Assembly: GCA_000432515.1 (NCBI GenBank)
Contig: HF995985.1
Coordinates: 1-8,282, forward strand
Source: Bacteroides sp. CAG:545
Lineage (GTDB): Bacteria; Bacteroidota; Bacteroidia; Bacteroidales; UBA932
Length of the DNA: 8,282 nucleotides
Direction: 5' to 3'
Shown: positions 1 through 5,351 of the stretch, in pieces
Numbering within the stretch: the stretch's first letter is position 1
Layout of the letters: each line of letters starts with the position of its first letter
The notes under the pieces: generated by a model
Seen by the model: only the letters and a program-made list of their open reading frames with translations
Databases searched by the model: none
Told to the model about the DNA's origin: nothing
Made by a program: the position numbers and the translations under genes

Positions 1-57
1 TCCTCGAAAATCTTCTCTTAATCTGAGGCAACTTATTATTATCATGTTACGTAATTC

Positions 58-63
58 GGAGGA
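58..63 (+). promoter_or_regulatory. Shine-Dalgarno site of mgsA
   Basis: GGAGGA ends 7 nt before the ATG at 71. It is strong for this phylum, where such sites are often weak, and it settles the start at 71 rather than the upstream ATG at 44. Confidence 0.75.
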
Positions 64-70
64 AAACATT

Positions 71-541
71 ATGAAGAAATTAAACATCGCGCTGGTTGCG
101 CACGACGGAAGAAAGGAAGAACTCATATCATGGGTAAAGTTCAATGCGTCAATGCTTTCGAAGCATAATTTGTACGCAACCGGAACCACAGGACGTCTTA
201 TCAATGAGATTTCCATAGAGGTAGATGGCGAGGCGACGTTCCCGTTCAGAGGGAAAGTGACCAGATTATTGTCAGGACCTCTTGGCGGAGACCAGCAGAT
301 CGGTGCAATGATTGCCGAGCGCCGCATCGACATGCTTATTTTCTTCTGCGACAACCTCATTGTCCAGGGACATCAGAACGACGTATCCGCATTGAGTCGT
401 CTCGCATCGCTGTACAACATTGCCTTCGCCACGAACCGCACAACGGCTGACCTTCTGTTGACATCACCGCTGCTTGACGATTCCAATTACGAAATCAAGA
501 TTCCTGACTGCATCGCAAACTACGCGAACCGCAAACTGTAA
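71..541 (+). CDS. mgsA: Methylglyoxal synthase
   Basis: Cytoplasmic enzyme converting dihydroxyacetone phosphate to methylglyoxal and phosphate, a glycolytic bypass that releases phosphate when sugar phosphates accumulate. The 156-residue product matches the family length (E. coli about 152). Visible motifs are LVAHDGRK (residues 8-15, with the His-Asp of the active site), YATGTTGRLI (35-44, phosphate-binding loop), SGPLGGDQQIGA (68-79, with the catalytic Asp74) and GHQNDV (100-105, His101 and Asp104, equivalent to the E. coli pair His98/Asp101). The ATG at 71 is chosen over the in-frame ATG at 44 because GGAGGA lies 7 nt upstream and family homology starts here. A six-residue insert-like stretch (VDGEATFPFRG, 51-61) sits before the GGDQQ loop. 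The gene stands alone; no promoter is recognisable in the 70 nt upstream, so it may be driven from outside the window. Confidence 0.95.
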   Translation: MKKLNIALVAHDGRKEELISWVKFNASMLSKHNLYATGTTGRLINEISIEVDGEATFPFRGKVTRLLSGPLGGDQQIGAMIAERRIDMLIFFCDNLIVQGHQNDVSALSRLASLYNIAFATNRTTADLLLTSPLLDDSNYEIKIPDCIANYANRKL

Positions 542-558
542 GTCTGAGACCTTGCAGG

Positions 559-664
559 AGACTGTCAGAAAAGTCAAATATTCCTCAGTGAGAATCGAGA
601 ATCCGCTTCTGGCCTTGTATAGGGACGGAGCATTTCAGTCTCGCGAGGACTTTTCGGACAGTCT
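559..664. repeat. Inverted repeat, 17 bp arms, just after mgsA
   Basis: The arm at 559-575 (AGACTGTCAGAAAAGTC) pairs with 648-664 (GACTTTTCGGACAGTCT) at 16 of 17 positions. Pairing continues inward less perfectly: CTC 584-586 with GAG 645-647, then GTGAGA 588-593 with TCTCGC 639-644. Arms this long within about 100 bp are not expected by chance. No T tract follows the right arm, so it is not a classic terminator. There is no clear target-site duplication. It may be a miniature repeat element or the 3' structure of the mgsA transcript. Confidence 0.6.
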
Positions 665-702
665 GAGGGGGGGAAAGGGAGGCTTGTTGTCTTATAACCA
701 AG

Positions 703-779
703 TCACCTGAATCATGGGGAGACTCTCTGAATACGGGGATGCTCTCTGAATACGGAGAAACTCTCTGAATACGGGGATG
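703..779. repeat. 19-bp tandem repeat, three clean copies plus a degenerate one
   Basis: Copies start at 723, 742 and 761, exactly 19 bp apart. The first and third are identical (CTCTCTGAATACGGGGATG); the second differs in its 3' part (GGAGAAA for GGGGATG). A degenerate fourth copy (CTGAATCATGGGGA core) precedes them at 703-722. The 19-bp period is not a multiple of three, which argues against coding. There are no spacers, so this is not a CRISPR array. Confidence 0.8.
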
Positions 780-862
780 CGCCTCGTGGATCAACCTGAG
801 TCATCAACTAAAATCAGGAGAAGACCGATAGTCACAACCGGTTCAACCAAAGCCACAATCCG

Positions 863-941
863 TCCGTAAATGACAATTCATCCGTAAAACCCCGCCTTTT
901 TACGGATAAGTGCATCATTTTGAACAACTTATCCGTGAAAA
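863..941. repeat. Iteron-like cluster of (CTT)ATCCGTAAAA words forming alternative hairpins
   Basis: Four copies of a CCGTAAA-containing word lie within 79 bp: TCCGTAAA at 863-870 (+), ATCCGTAAAA at 880-889 (+), TTTTTACGGATAAG at 897-910 (inverted copy) and CTTATCCGTGAAAA at 928-941 (+). The inverted copy can pair with either neighbour. 880-889 with 898-907 gives a perfect 10-bp hairpin with an 8-nt loop. 902-911 with 927-936 gives another perfect 10-bp hairpin with a 15-nt loop. The two share 902-907 and exclude each other. Segments 875-901 and 926-952 are also direct repeats (20 of 27 identical). This could be a protein-binding array, a switchable RNA structure or an extragenic palindrome. 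Confidence 0.65.
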
Positions 942-1047
942 CACGCCTTCTGCCGGACAGATTTCAGTAGTCGCTCCTGCTCACCTCCGTAAGCTCCCGA
1001 CAGCAGGCAACAGTGTAGAACAATATAAATACCGTGTCAATGGCTCA

Positions 1048-1145
1048 GCAACAAGGTTGCCACCGTGGGGACTTGCCGCCCTCGGCACTAGAGGGAGGCG
1101 CCTGCGAAGCAGGAGGGCCTGGTCCTCACGGCGGCTTCTTGTTGC
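1048..1145 (+). other. GC-rich nested hairpin domain, possible structured RNA
   Basis: A 10-bp stem (1063-1072 with 1122-1131, one G-T pair) encloses two perfect 5-bp hairpins: TGCCG-CCCT-CGGCA (1074-1087) and CCTGC-GAA-GCAGG (1101-1113). Outside it, GCAACAAG (1048-1055) can pair with CTTGTTGC (1138-1145), closing a branched domain. Alternatively, 1048-1060 can fold on itself (GCAAC-AAG-GTTGC). The fold reads equally well on either strand; plus is assumed from the flanking genes. No promoter is seen. I do not recognise it as a known RNA family. Confidence 0.35.
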
Positions 1146-1187
1146 CGGACATGATTGCTTCCGTGAGGCATGATTAGAGAGAAAAAC

Positions 1188-1355
1188 CGAACAACCTGCA
1201 CTTGGGCTGACGGTAGAAAGCATTGACTCATAGCGAGTTATGAGAAAAGCCGAAAGTCAGGTTACCCTATTTTTCATATAACCTGGCATTTAGCAATCAA
1301 TGCAATCTATTGATACACATCAATATGAGCCAAAGCCCTACACGCAGGTTGTTCG
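1188..1355 (+). ncRNA. Candidate structured RNA closed by a perfect 12-bp stem
   Basis: CGAACAACCTGC (1188-1199) is exactly complementary to GCAGGTTGTTCG (1344-1355). Inside it, further helices nest without conflict: GGGCT 1204-1208 with AGCCC 1334-1338; GCATTGA 1220-1226 with TCAATGC 1297-1303; CTCATA 1227-1232 with TATGAG 1239-1244, stacked directly on the previous helix; CAGGTTA 1258-1264 with TAACCTG 1279-1285; and ATTGAT 1309-1314 with ATCAAT 1319-1324 around a 4-nt loop. This is a plausible 168-nt multi-branched RNA. No promoter or T tract borders it, the strand is assumed, and the family is unknown to me. A short mobile element with 12-bp ends is the alternative. Confidence 0.35.
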
Positions 1356-1418
1356 AAAATTACAGCGAAGCGTAGATCTCTTCAGATGCCGGATTTGAGA
1401 ACAGCGGATCTTAGGTCT

Positions 1419-1481
1419 CAATCTATTGTGGACAATAAAGCTAGACCATCAGATATTTGCCCATTGGCAACTGATAGATTG
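1419..1481. other. Hairpin domain with perfect 8-bp closing stem
   Basis: CAATCTAT (1419-1426) pairs perfectly with ATAGATTG (1474-1481). Within it, TTGCC (1457-1461) pairs with GGCAA (1466-1470) around the loop CATT, and CAG (1450-1452) with CTG (1471-1473) across a 4-nt bulge. It follows the 1188-1355 domain by about 60 nt and may belong to the same transcript. Confidence 0.3.
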
Positions 1482-1579
1482 TACAGCAGTAACACATAAC
1501 TGCGGAAGGTACACAGCCGACACAGGACGATACAACACGCGCAACCAGTAAGTCGCAGATTATCAGGATTTTAACCAAA

Positions 1580-1608
1580 TTCAGAGTTAAGAAAATCACA
1601 ACTCTGAA
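1580..1608. repeat. Perfect 9-bp hairpin
   Basis: TTCAGAGTT (1580-1588) is complementary to AACTCTGAA (1600-1608) across an 11-nt A-rich loop. It is followed by A's rather than T's on the plus strand, so it does not look like a terminator there. Confidence 0.45.
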
Positions 1609-1721
1609 AACACCCAAACATCTGTTATACAGCGTTTTACAGGTCGCGCTATTTGTATCATCGGCAAACTATTTTCAGGACAATACAAGCGAGGACTTCA
1701 GTCCGAAGGATTAACTTTCAA

Positions 1722-1809
1722 CGACGGGGGCCAAAACGCACGATTTGCACACGTGACAATGAAATAAAAGGGATGACGGGGGCGAAAAGGCCGGATTTGC
1801 ACCCGTGGC
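1722..1809. repeat. Imperfect 36-bp direct repeat, 52-bp period
   Basis: Segments 1722-1757 and 1774-1809 match at 29 of 36 positions, sharing GACGGGGGC, AAAA and GATTTGCAC followed by CCGTG or ACGTG. They lie 170-250 bp upstream of sufC. They may be extragenic repeats or a pair of regulator sites; no regulator can be named. Confidence 0.6.
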
Positions 1810-1856
1810 GACAGCAAATACGTGGAGGACGCAAAGGCCACGCACATCATCAGGGT

Positions 1857-1873
1857 TTGGGACAGAGTCCCAA
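1857..1873. repeat. Short perfect hairpin upstream of sufC
   Basis: TTGGGAC (1857-1863) and GTCCCAA (1867-1873) form a 7-bp stem around a 3-nt loop (AGA). It sits about 80 bp before the sufC -7 element. No T tract follows, so its role is unclear. Confidence 0.4.
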
Positions 1874-1952
1874 TGAAAACATAGGGTTGGGGGGATTGAC
1901 ATAAGCGCCTCGGAAAAGTAAAGCAGGGCTTTCCTTTTCCCTCGGCTTTCAC

Positions 1953-1960
1953 TATATTTG
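1953..1960 (+). promoter_or_regulatory. Bacteroidetes-type -7 element for sufC-sufD
   Basis: TATATTTG matches the TAnnTTTG -7 consensus of Bacteroidota exactly. It lies 17 nt before the sufC ATG, implying a very short leader. No clear -33 TTTG is visible at the usual distance. Confidence 0.6.
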
Positions 1961-1977
1961 CAACAAAAATTGAAGAG

Positions 1978-2727
1978 ATGAATAACGACATACTATTGGA
2001 AATCAGGGATCTGCACGCGTCAGTGGGCGATAAAGAGATATTGAAGGGCATTGACCTGACTATAAAAAAAGGAGAAATCCATGCTGTGATGGGGCCTAAC
2101 GGAGCAGGAAAAAGCACATTGTCCTCAGTCCTCACGGGCAAACCTTTATATCCTGTGACAAGCGGAAGCATCGAGTTCTGCGGGCAGGACCTGCTGGCAA
2201 TGTCACCAGAGGAAAGGTCATGGGCCGGCATCTTCATGTCGTTCCAGTATCCGGTCGAAATACCGGGCGTGACCATCACCAACTTCATGAAAACCGCCAT
2301 CAACGCCAAACGCAAGGCAAATGGCGAAGACCCGATCAAAGGCGGTGACTTCCTTAAACTTATGAGAGAGAAGATGGCATTCGTCCAGATGCGTCCGGAG
2401 TTTGCCAAGAGAGAGGTCAATGTCGGATTTTCCGGCGGTGAGAAGAAACGTAACGAGATATTCCAGATGGCAATGCTTGACCCTACATTGGCCATACTCG
2501 ACGAAACAGACAGCGGACTGGACGTGGACGCATTGAGAATAGTGGCAGAAGGAGTGAGGGCGCTTCACACTCCGGAGAAATCAGCCATCGTCATAACCCA
2601 TTACAAACGACTGCTCGACTACATTGTCCCGGACATTGTCCATATTCTCAAGGACGGCAAAATCGTGGAGACAGCCGGAAGAGAGCTCGTTGACGAAATC
2701 GAAGAGAAGGGATACGACATTTTCTAA
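1978..2727 (+). CDS. sufC: Fe-S cluster assembly ATPase SufC
   Basis: ABC-type ATPase of the SUF iron-sulfur cluster assembly machine. It works in the cytoplasm with SufB/SufD scaffold subunits and has no membrane domain. The 249-residue product is full length. Visible motifs are Walker A GPNGAGKST (39-47), a Q-loop glutamine at 90 (FMSFQYP), signature SGGEKKR (152-158, the SufC variant of the ABC signature), Walker B LAILDETDSG (171-180, catalytic Glu176) and an H-loop histidine at 208 in VITHY. The ATG at 1978 is the only start placed correctly after the -7 element; there is no clear Shine-Dalgarno site. The gene is followed 9 nt later by the sufD-like gene. Usually sufB precedes sufC in this phylum; here the 1.4 kb upstream has no gene. 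Confidence 0.97.
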   Translation: MNNDILLEIRDLHASVGDKEILKGIDLTIKKGEIHAVMGPNGAGKSTLSSVLTGKPLYPVTSGSIEFCGQDLLAMSPEERSWAGIFMSFQYPVEIPGVTITNFMKTAINAKRKANGEDPIKGGDFLKLMREKMAFVQMRPEFAKREVNVGFSGGEKKRNEIFQMAMLDPTLAILDETDSGLDVDALRIVAEGVRALHTPEKSAIVITHYKRLLDYIVPDIVHILKDGKIVETAGRELVDEIEEKGYDIF

Positions 2728-2732
2728 GGAGG
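2726..2732 (+). promoter_or_regulatory. Shine-Dalgarno site of the sufD-like gene
   Basis: AAGGAGG overlaps the sufC stop codon and ends 4 nt before the ATG at 2737. It shows that the short SufD-like protein is genuinely initiated here rather than being a broken longer gene. Confidence 0.7.
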
Positions 2733-2736
2733 GGTT

Positions 2737-3549
2737 ATGCAGAGCGATATCAAATCCCAGGACGTTTCAATGCGCCTGGACCCGTCACCGAAGACTGATT
2801 CCGGACATTATGTGGATGTGGCAGTGCCTTGTGGAGCCGCCACCATCAGAGTCCCTTCAGCCTCAACATTCGATAAAGTATATGTAATAGGCGCCAAAGA
2901 GCAGTTCCAGCTGGACGGCGATACGGACAACATTGACCCGAAACTGGAATTCTGCCCGGACGGGCTGCCTTTCGACAGCATTGTGGCCGAGGCCGAGGCC
3001 GATGTCAATGTCACCGTGATTGCGATGCCGGGCAAAGACATTGACCTGCCCATATCTGTAGATCTCGTGGGCGAGGGCGCGGACGTGAAGATTTCCGGCC
3101 TGTACCTCTGCTCGGGAGCGGACAAGATGCAGATTCGCACGGAAGTCCGTCACCGCGTACCGTCGTGCGTGTCAATGCAGTTGTTCAATGGAATCGCTTC
3201 GGGAAAATCAAAGGCCAAGTTCTACGGAAAGATAGTCGTGGCGCCTGACGCACAGAAGACAGAGGCGTACCAGACGAACCACAACCTGATATTGTCAGGT
3301 GGCGCTGAAGCGGAAGCAAAACCGCAGCTCGAAATCTATGCAGATGACGTGAAGTGCTCACACGGGGCGACTGTCGGCCAGCTCAATGAAGATGAGCAGT
3401 TCTATATGCGTTCCCGCGGAATCCCGGAAGACGAGGCCAAAGTGCTGCAGATGATTTCGTTCATCGCTCCGGTTCTGGCCAATGTCGCTGACGAGGACCT
3501 TCGTGCCGCCCTCTCTTCATATATCGAGACTGCCGTCCGCGAGCTGTAA
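2737..3549 (+). CDS. sufD: Short SufD-like Fe-S cluster scaffold protein
   Basis: Subunit of the SUF scaffold that binds SufC and takes part in building Fe-S clusters in the cytoplasm. The beta-helix core is clear: VGEGADVKISGLYL (111-124), KFYGKIVVAPDAQKTEAYQ (161-179), NHNLILS (181-187), then PQLEIYADDVKCSHGATVGQ (196-215), which holds Cys207 and the His209 equivalent to E. coli SufD His360. The C-terminal segment FYMRSRGIPEDEA (222-234) is the usual SufC-contacting region. At 270 residues it is much shorter than typical SufD (about 420-450) and lacks the N-terminal helical region. The strong Shine-Dalgarno site, the 9-nt gap from sufC and the absence of frameshifts argue that this is a natural short form. 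It may be the sole SufB/D-type partner of SufC, as in minimal two-gene SUF-like systems of anaerobes. The KCSHGA motif is SufD-type, not SufB-type. Confidence 0.88.
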   Translation: MQSDIKSQDVSMRLDPSPKTDSGHYVDVAVPCGAATIRVPSASTFDKVYVIGAKEQFQLDGDTDNIDPKLEFCPDGLPFDSIVAEAEADVNVTVIAMPGKDIDLPISVDLVGEGADVKISGLYLCSGADKMQIRTEVRHRVPSCVSMQLFNGIASGKSKAKFYGKIVVAPDAQKTEAYQTNHNLILSGGAEAEAKPQLEIYADDVKCSHGATVGQLNEDEQFYMRSRGIPEDEAKVLQMISFIAPVLANVADEDLRAALSSYIETAVREL

Positions 3550-3557
3550 GTCAGAAG

Positions 3558-3576
3558 GAGTGTGCCGGGCGCACTC
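3558..3576 (+). terminator. Hairpin after sufD, weak terminator candidate
   Basis: An 8-bp GC-rich stem (3558-3565 with 3569-3576, one G-T pair) with a 3-nt loop begins 9 nt after the sufD stop. No T tract follows on either strand, so it is at best a weak or Rho-assisted end between the convergent sufD and ppa. Confidence 0.3.
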
Positions 3577-3634
3577 GACTGATGAGTAAACGGATATACC
3601 CCCAAACGGCGCGTCAGGAAACGGGAGGAACGGG

Positions 3635-4285
3635 CTATTTGTCAGCAATCAGGTCCTTTTTTCCGGCCCCGGCGATCAGATCATTATAATCCTCCATCGA
3701 CCTCAATATGACATCATGGGCGACGTCGGCACCGTAGATGCTGATGAACTTCATTCGCTGGGTGTTCTCGCCGGGGATGTCCTTGTAGGTCGTGAAGTAG
3801 TGGATCAGACGGCGGATAATGTCCTTCGGAAGCTCATCAATATCAGTCAGATGGCCATAGACGGCATCATTTTTCAGGACAGCGATAATCTTGTCGTCAG
3901 CCTGGTCGTGGTCGAGAAGACGAAGCCCGCCGATAGGCCTGGCCCGGACGATGATATCTCCGTGCGTAACATCCTTTTCGGTAAGGACACAGATATCGAG
4001 CGGATCACCGTCGCCCTCTATGTCATATCGCGCAAGTGCCTGATTACTAAGCTCTGCCATCTTTGCAGAACAATATGTCTTAGGCAGGAAACCGTAAAGA
4101 GACGGGACAATGTTGGAGAACTTCTGCGGTCTGTCAAGTGAAAGATAACCGGATTCCTTGTCCACCTCGTACTTTACAGTATCTGTCGGAACTATTTCGA
4201 TAAATGCCCTGACCTCCTCGGGAACATTGTCCCCCAAGTCTATTCCATGCCAGGGATGAGCCTTATGTGAATTGTGAATGTCCAT
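3635..4285 (-). CDS. ppa: Inorganic pyrophosphatase, family I
   Basis: Soluble metal-dependent enzyme that hydrolyses pyrophosphate to two phosphates, pulling biosynthetic reactions such as tRNA charging and nucleic acid synthesis forward. The family I signature GDGDPLDICVL is at residues 91-101 (metal-binding Asp92, Asp94, Asp97). Other family features are KYEVDKESG (38-46), the substrate-loop region SLYGFLPKTY (62-71) and DHDQADDKIIAV (125-136), corresponding to the third metal aspartates. The product is 216 residues, longer than the E. coli enzyme (about 175) because of an N-terminal region and a loop near 74-90. The ATG at 4285 (MDIHNSHKAH) is preferred; the upstream in-frame ATG at 4333 would overlap the -7 element. 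It is convergent with sufD and downstream of rsmA on the same strand, but with its own promoter. Confidence 0.95.
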   Translation of the reverse strand: MDIHNSHKAHPWHGIDLGDNVPEEVRAFIEIVPTDTVKYEVDKESGYLSLDRPQKFSNIVPSLYGFLPKTYCSAKMAELSNQALARYDIEGDGDPLDICVLTEKDVTHGDIIVRARPIGGLRLLDHDQADDKIIAVLKNDAVYGHLTDIDELPKDIIRRLIHYFTTYKDIPGENTQRMKFISIYGADVAHDVILRSMEDYNDLIAGAGKKDLIADK

Positions 4286-4330
4286 TGGTCTGAAGTTTAT
4301 AGTTTTGCGCCCTCTTGACGCCAACAATTT

Positions 4331-4338
4331 CAAAGTTA
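4331..4338 (-). promoter_or_regulatory. -7 element for ppa
   Basis: On the minus strand this reads TAACTTTG, an exact TAnnTTTG match. It implies a leader of about 40 nt before the ATG at 4285. The same eight bases precede rsmA. No convincing -33 element is seen. Confidence 0.5.
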
Positions 4339-4345
4339 CTAAATT

Positions 4346-4392
4346 ATGACGGATATTGCGTCATCCGCCCGAAACATAAAACTCTGGGCGGA
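4346..4392 (-). other. Two adjacent hairpins between rsmA and ppa
   Basis: Read in the rsmA direction, a perfect 7-bp stem TCCGCCC/GGGCGGA (4392-4386 with 4370-4364, 15-nt loop) is followed at once by ATGACG/CGTCAT (4364-4359 with 4351-4346, 7-nt loop), the two sharing base 4364. They lie 20-70 nt past the rsmA stop and just before the ppa -7 element. Only AATTTAG follows, without a proper T tract. They may mark the 3' end of the rsmA transcript. Confidence 0.4.
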
Positions 4393-4414
4393 AGAGTCTT
4401 TCCATCAAAAGCCG

Positions 4415-5221
4415 TTAAGCCAGCAGTTTGGTCAATTCGATAAAATCATTGACACTCATGCGCTCCGGGCGAAGCTCGAAAAGAGGCGAAGCCGCAAACT
4501 CCGAAGTCTTCACGACGTCCCATCCCTCGCGGGAGGCTTTCGCCAGGATGAGCGGCTTAAGTGAATTCCGCATTGTCTTTCGCCTCTGACCGAACGAAGT
4601 CTTGACAATGTTCTTGAACGCGGCCTCATCGCATCCCAATGACGTCCTGCCGTTGCGCTTCAGCCGGATGACGGCGGACTGCACTTTCGGCGGCGGAGCA
4701 AAGGCGCCGGACCCCACAGTGAACAGATATTCAATATCATACCACGCCTGGAGAAGTACCGACAGGATGCCGTAGGTCTTGCTTCCCGGCTTCTCGGCGA
4801 TACGCTCGGCCACCTCCTTCTGAATCATGCAGACAGTCTGCGGAATGCGGTCCTTATAATCGAGGATTCGGAAAAATATCTGCGACGAGATATTGTACGG
4901 GAAATTGCCGATGACATTGAAACTGCCGGAAAACAGATGGTCGATATCCAGCTTCAGGAAATCGCCATAGATGACCTTGTCAGCCGCGTCCGGAAAATGC
5001 TTCTGCAGATATTCCACGGATTCGGTATCTATCTCTATCATTTTCAGGTCAATGTCTTCACGCTGAAGCAGATACTGCGACAGCACACCCATTCCCGGGC
5101 CGATTTCCAGCACATCCGCACTGCCTCCTTCTGCCGGCTCAAAGGCGGCAACAATGGCTTTGGCAATGCTCTGATCCGTCAGGAAATGCTGTCCCAATGC
5201 TTTTTTTGCTCTTACTTCCAT
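4415..5221 (-). CDS. rsmA: 16S rRNA (adenine1518/1519-N6)-dimethyltransferase
   Basis: Also called KsgA. It uses S-adenosylmethionine to dimethylate two adjacent adenines in the 3' terminal hairpin of 16S rRNA during late 30S assembly. The 268-residue product is full length. Motifs: KKALGQHFL (6-14, RNA/SAM N-terminal signature), VLEIGPGMGVL (37-47, SAM motif I), MIEID (61-65, acidic ribose contact), GNFPYNIS (105-112, the NxPY catalytic motif), MIQKEVAERI (132-141), FAPPPKVQSAV (174-184) and FGQRRKTMRNSLK (210-222). The ATG at 5221 is the only suitable start and matches family N-termini. A run of seven A's falls in codons 5-8. It is divergent from aspS; ppa follows 129 nt downstream but has its own -7 element. 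Confidence 0.97.
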   Translation of the reverse strand: MEVRAKKALGQHFLTDQSIAKAIVAAFEPAEGGSADVLEIGPGMGVLSQYLLQREDIDLKMIEIDTESVEYLQKHFPDAADKVIYGDFLKLDIDHLFSGSFNVIGNFPYNISSQIFFRILDYKDRIPQTVCMIQKEVAERIAEKPGSKTYGILSVLLQAWYDIEYLFTVGSGAFAPPPKVQSAVIRLKRNGRTSLGCDEAAFKNIVKTSFGQRRKTMRNSLKPLILAKASREGWDVVKTSEFAASPLFELRPERMSVNDFIELTKLLA

Positions 5222-5308
5222 ATGACTTGTTTTTTCTCGCTACTCAAATCCAAGGGCCGGAACACTACCAGAAAACAGCAGTCCCGACGCACTTTTCAAG
5301 TACAATGA

Positions 5309-5316
5309 CAAAGTTA
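5309..5316 (-). promoter_or_regulatory. -7 element for rsmA
   Basis: TAACTTTG on the minus strand is an exact TAnnTTTG match and identical to the ppa element. It implies a leader of about 80 nt. It lies back to back with the aspS promoter, 35 bp away. Confidence 0.5.
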
Positions 5317-5351
5317 CAAGATGCCGGCGAATAATTTTGATTATAATTTGC

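Larger units (their letters stand above)
542..1977. other. Long gene-free interval rich in inverted and direct repeats
   Basis: No reading frame here resembles a protein: the open frames are short (up to about 90 codons), overlap on both strands, lack start signals, and give low-complexity Arg/Ser/Pro-rich translations. The interval instead holds a series of inverted repeats and direct repeats, listed separately. In order: inverted pair 559-575/648-664; 19-bp tandem repeat 723-779; CTTATCCGTAAAA cluster 863-941; hairpin domains 1048-1145, 1188-1355 and 1419-1481; a 9-bp hairpin 1580-1608; 36-bp direct repeats 1722-1809; a 7-bp hairpin 1857-1873; then the sufC promoter. A run of seven G's lies at 667-673. 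I see no tRNA, rRNA, tmRNA, RNase P or SRP RNA signature. It could be a cluster of extragenic repeat elements, one or more structured RNAs, or the remains of a decayed element. Confidence 0.7.

Noticed and set aside
723..779. CRISPR array
   Set aside because: Units are contiguous with no spacers, and there are no cas genes.
474..794. Plus frame 474-710 and minus frame 585-794
   Set aside because: The first begins inside mgsA in another frame and both cross the inverted and tandem repeats; the 19-bp period is incompatible with a repeated protein.
837..851. tRNA T-loop-like GGTTCAAC
   Set aside because: The flanks do not form the T stem and no acceptor or anticodon arms can be drawn.
863..941. 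Replication origin with DnaA boxes
   Set aside because: TTATCCGTA differs from TTATNCACA at key positions, and neither dnaA/dnaN nor an AT-rich unwinding stretch is nearby.
910..1223. Overlapping open frames on both strands (87 and 80 codons)
   Set aside because: Arg/Ser/Leu-rich translations without family resemblance, no ribosome site, and the DNA is explained better by GC-rich inverted repeats.
1653..1904. 83-codon plus-strand frame upstream of sufC
   Set aside because: It spans the direct repeats, lacks a start signal and gives a Gly/Arg/His-rich sequence with no recognisable domain.
2062..2075. Run of A's followed by GGAG inside sufC, resembling a frameshift site
   Set aside because: SufC is full length in a single frame and no alternative-frame product of interest follows; it is a Lys-Lys-Gly codon run.
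1698..2495. 265-codon open frame on the minus strand, antisense to sufC
   Set aside because: It overlaps the unmistakable sufC gene, has no start signals and no recognisable protein motif; it is a shadow of sufC codon use.
2737..3549. SufD-like gene as a pseudogene remnant
   Set aside because: Its own strong ribosome site, intact core motifs and an uninterrupted frame argue for a functional short gene.
3716..4141. 141-codon plus-strand frame opposite ppa
   Set aside because: It is a mirror of ppa codons, with no start signals and no family resemblance.
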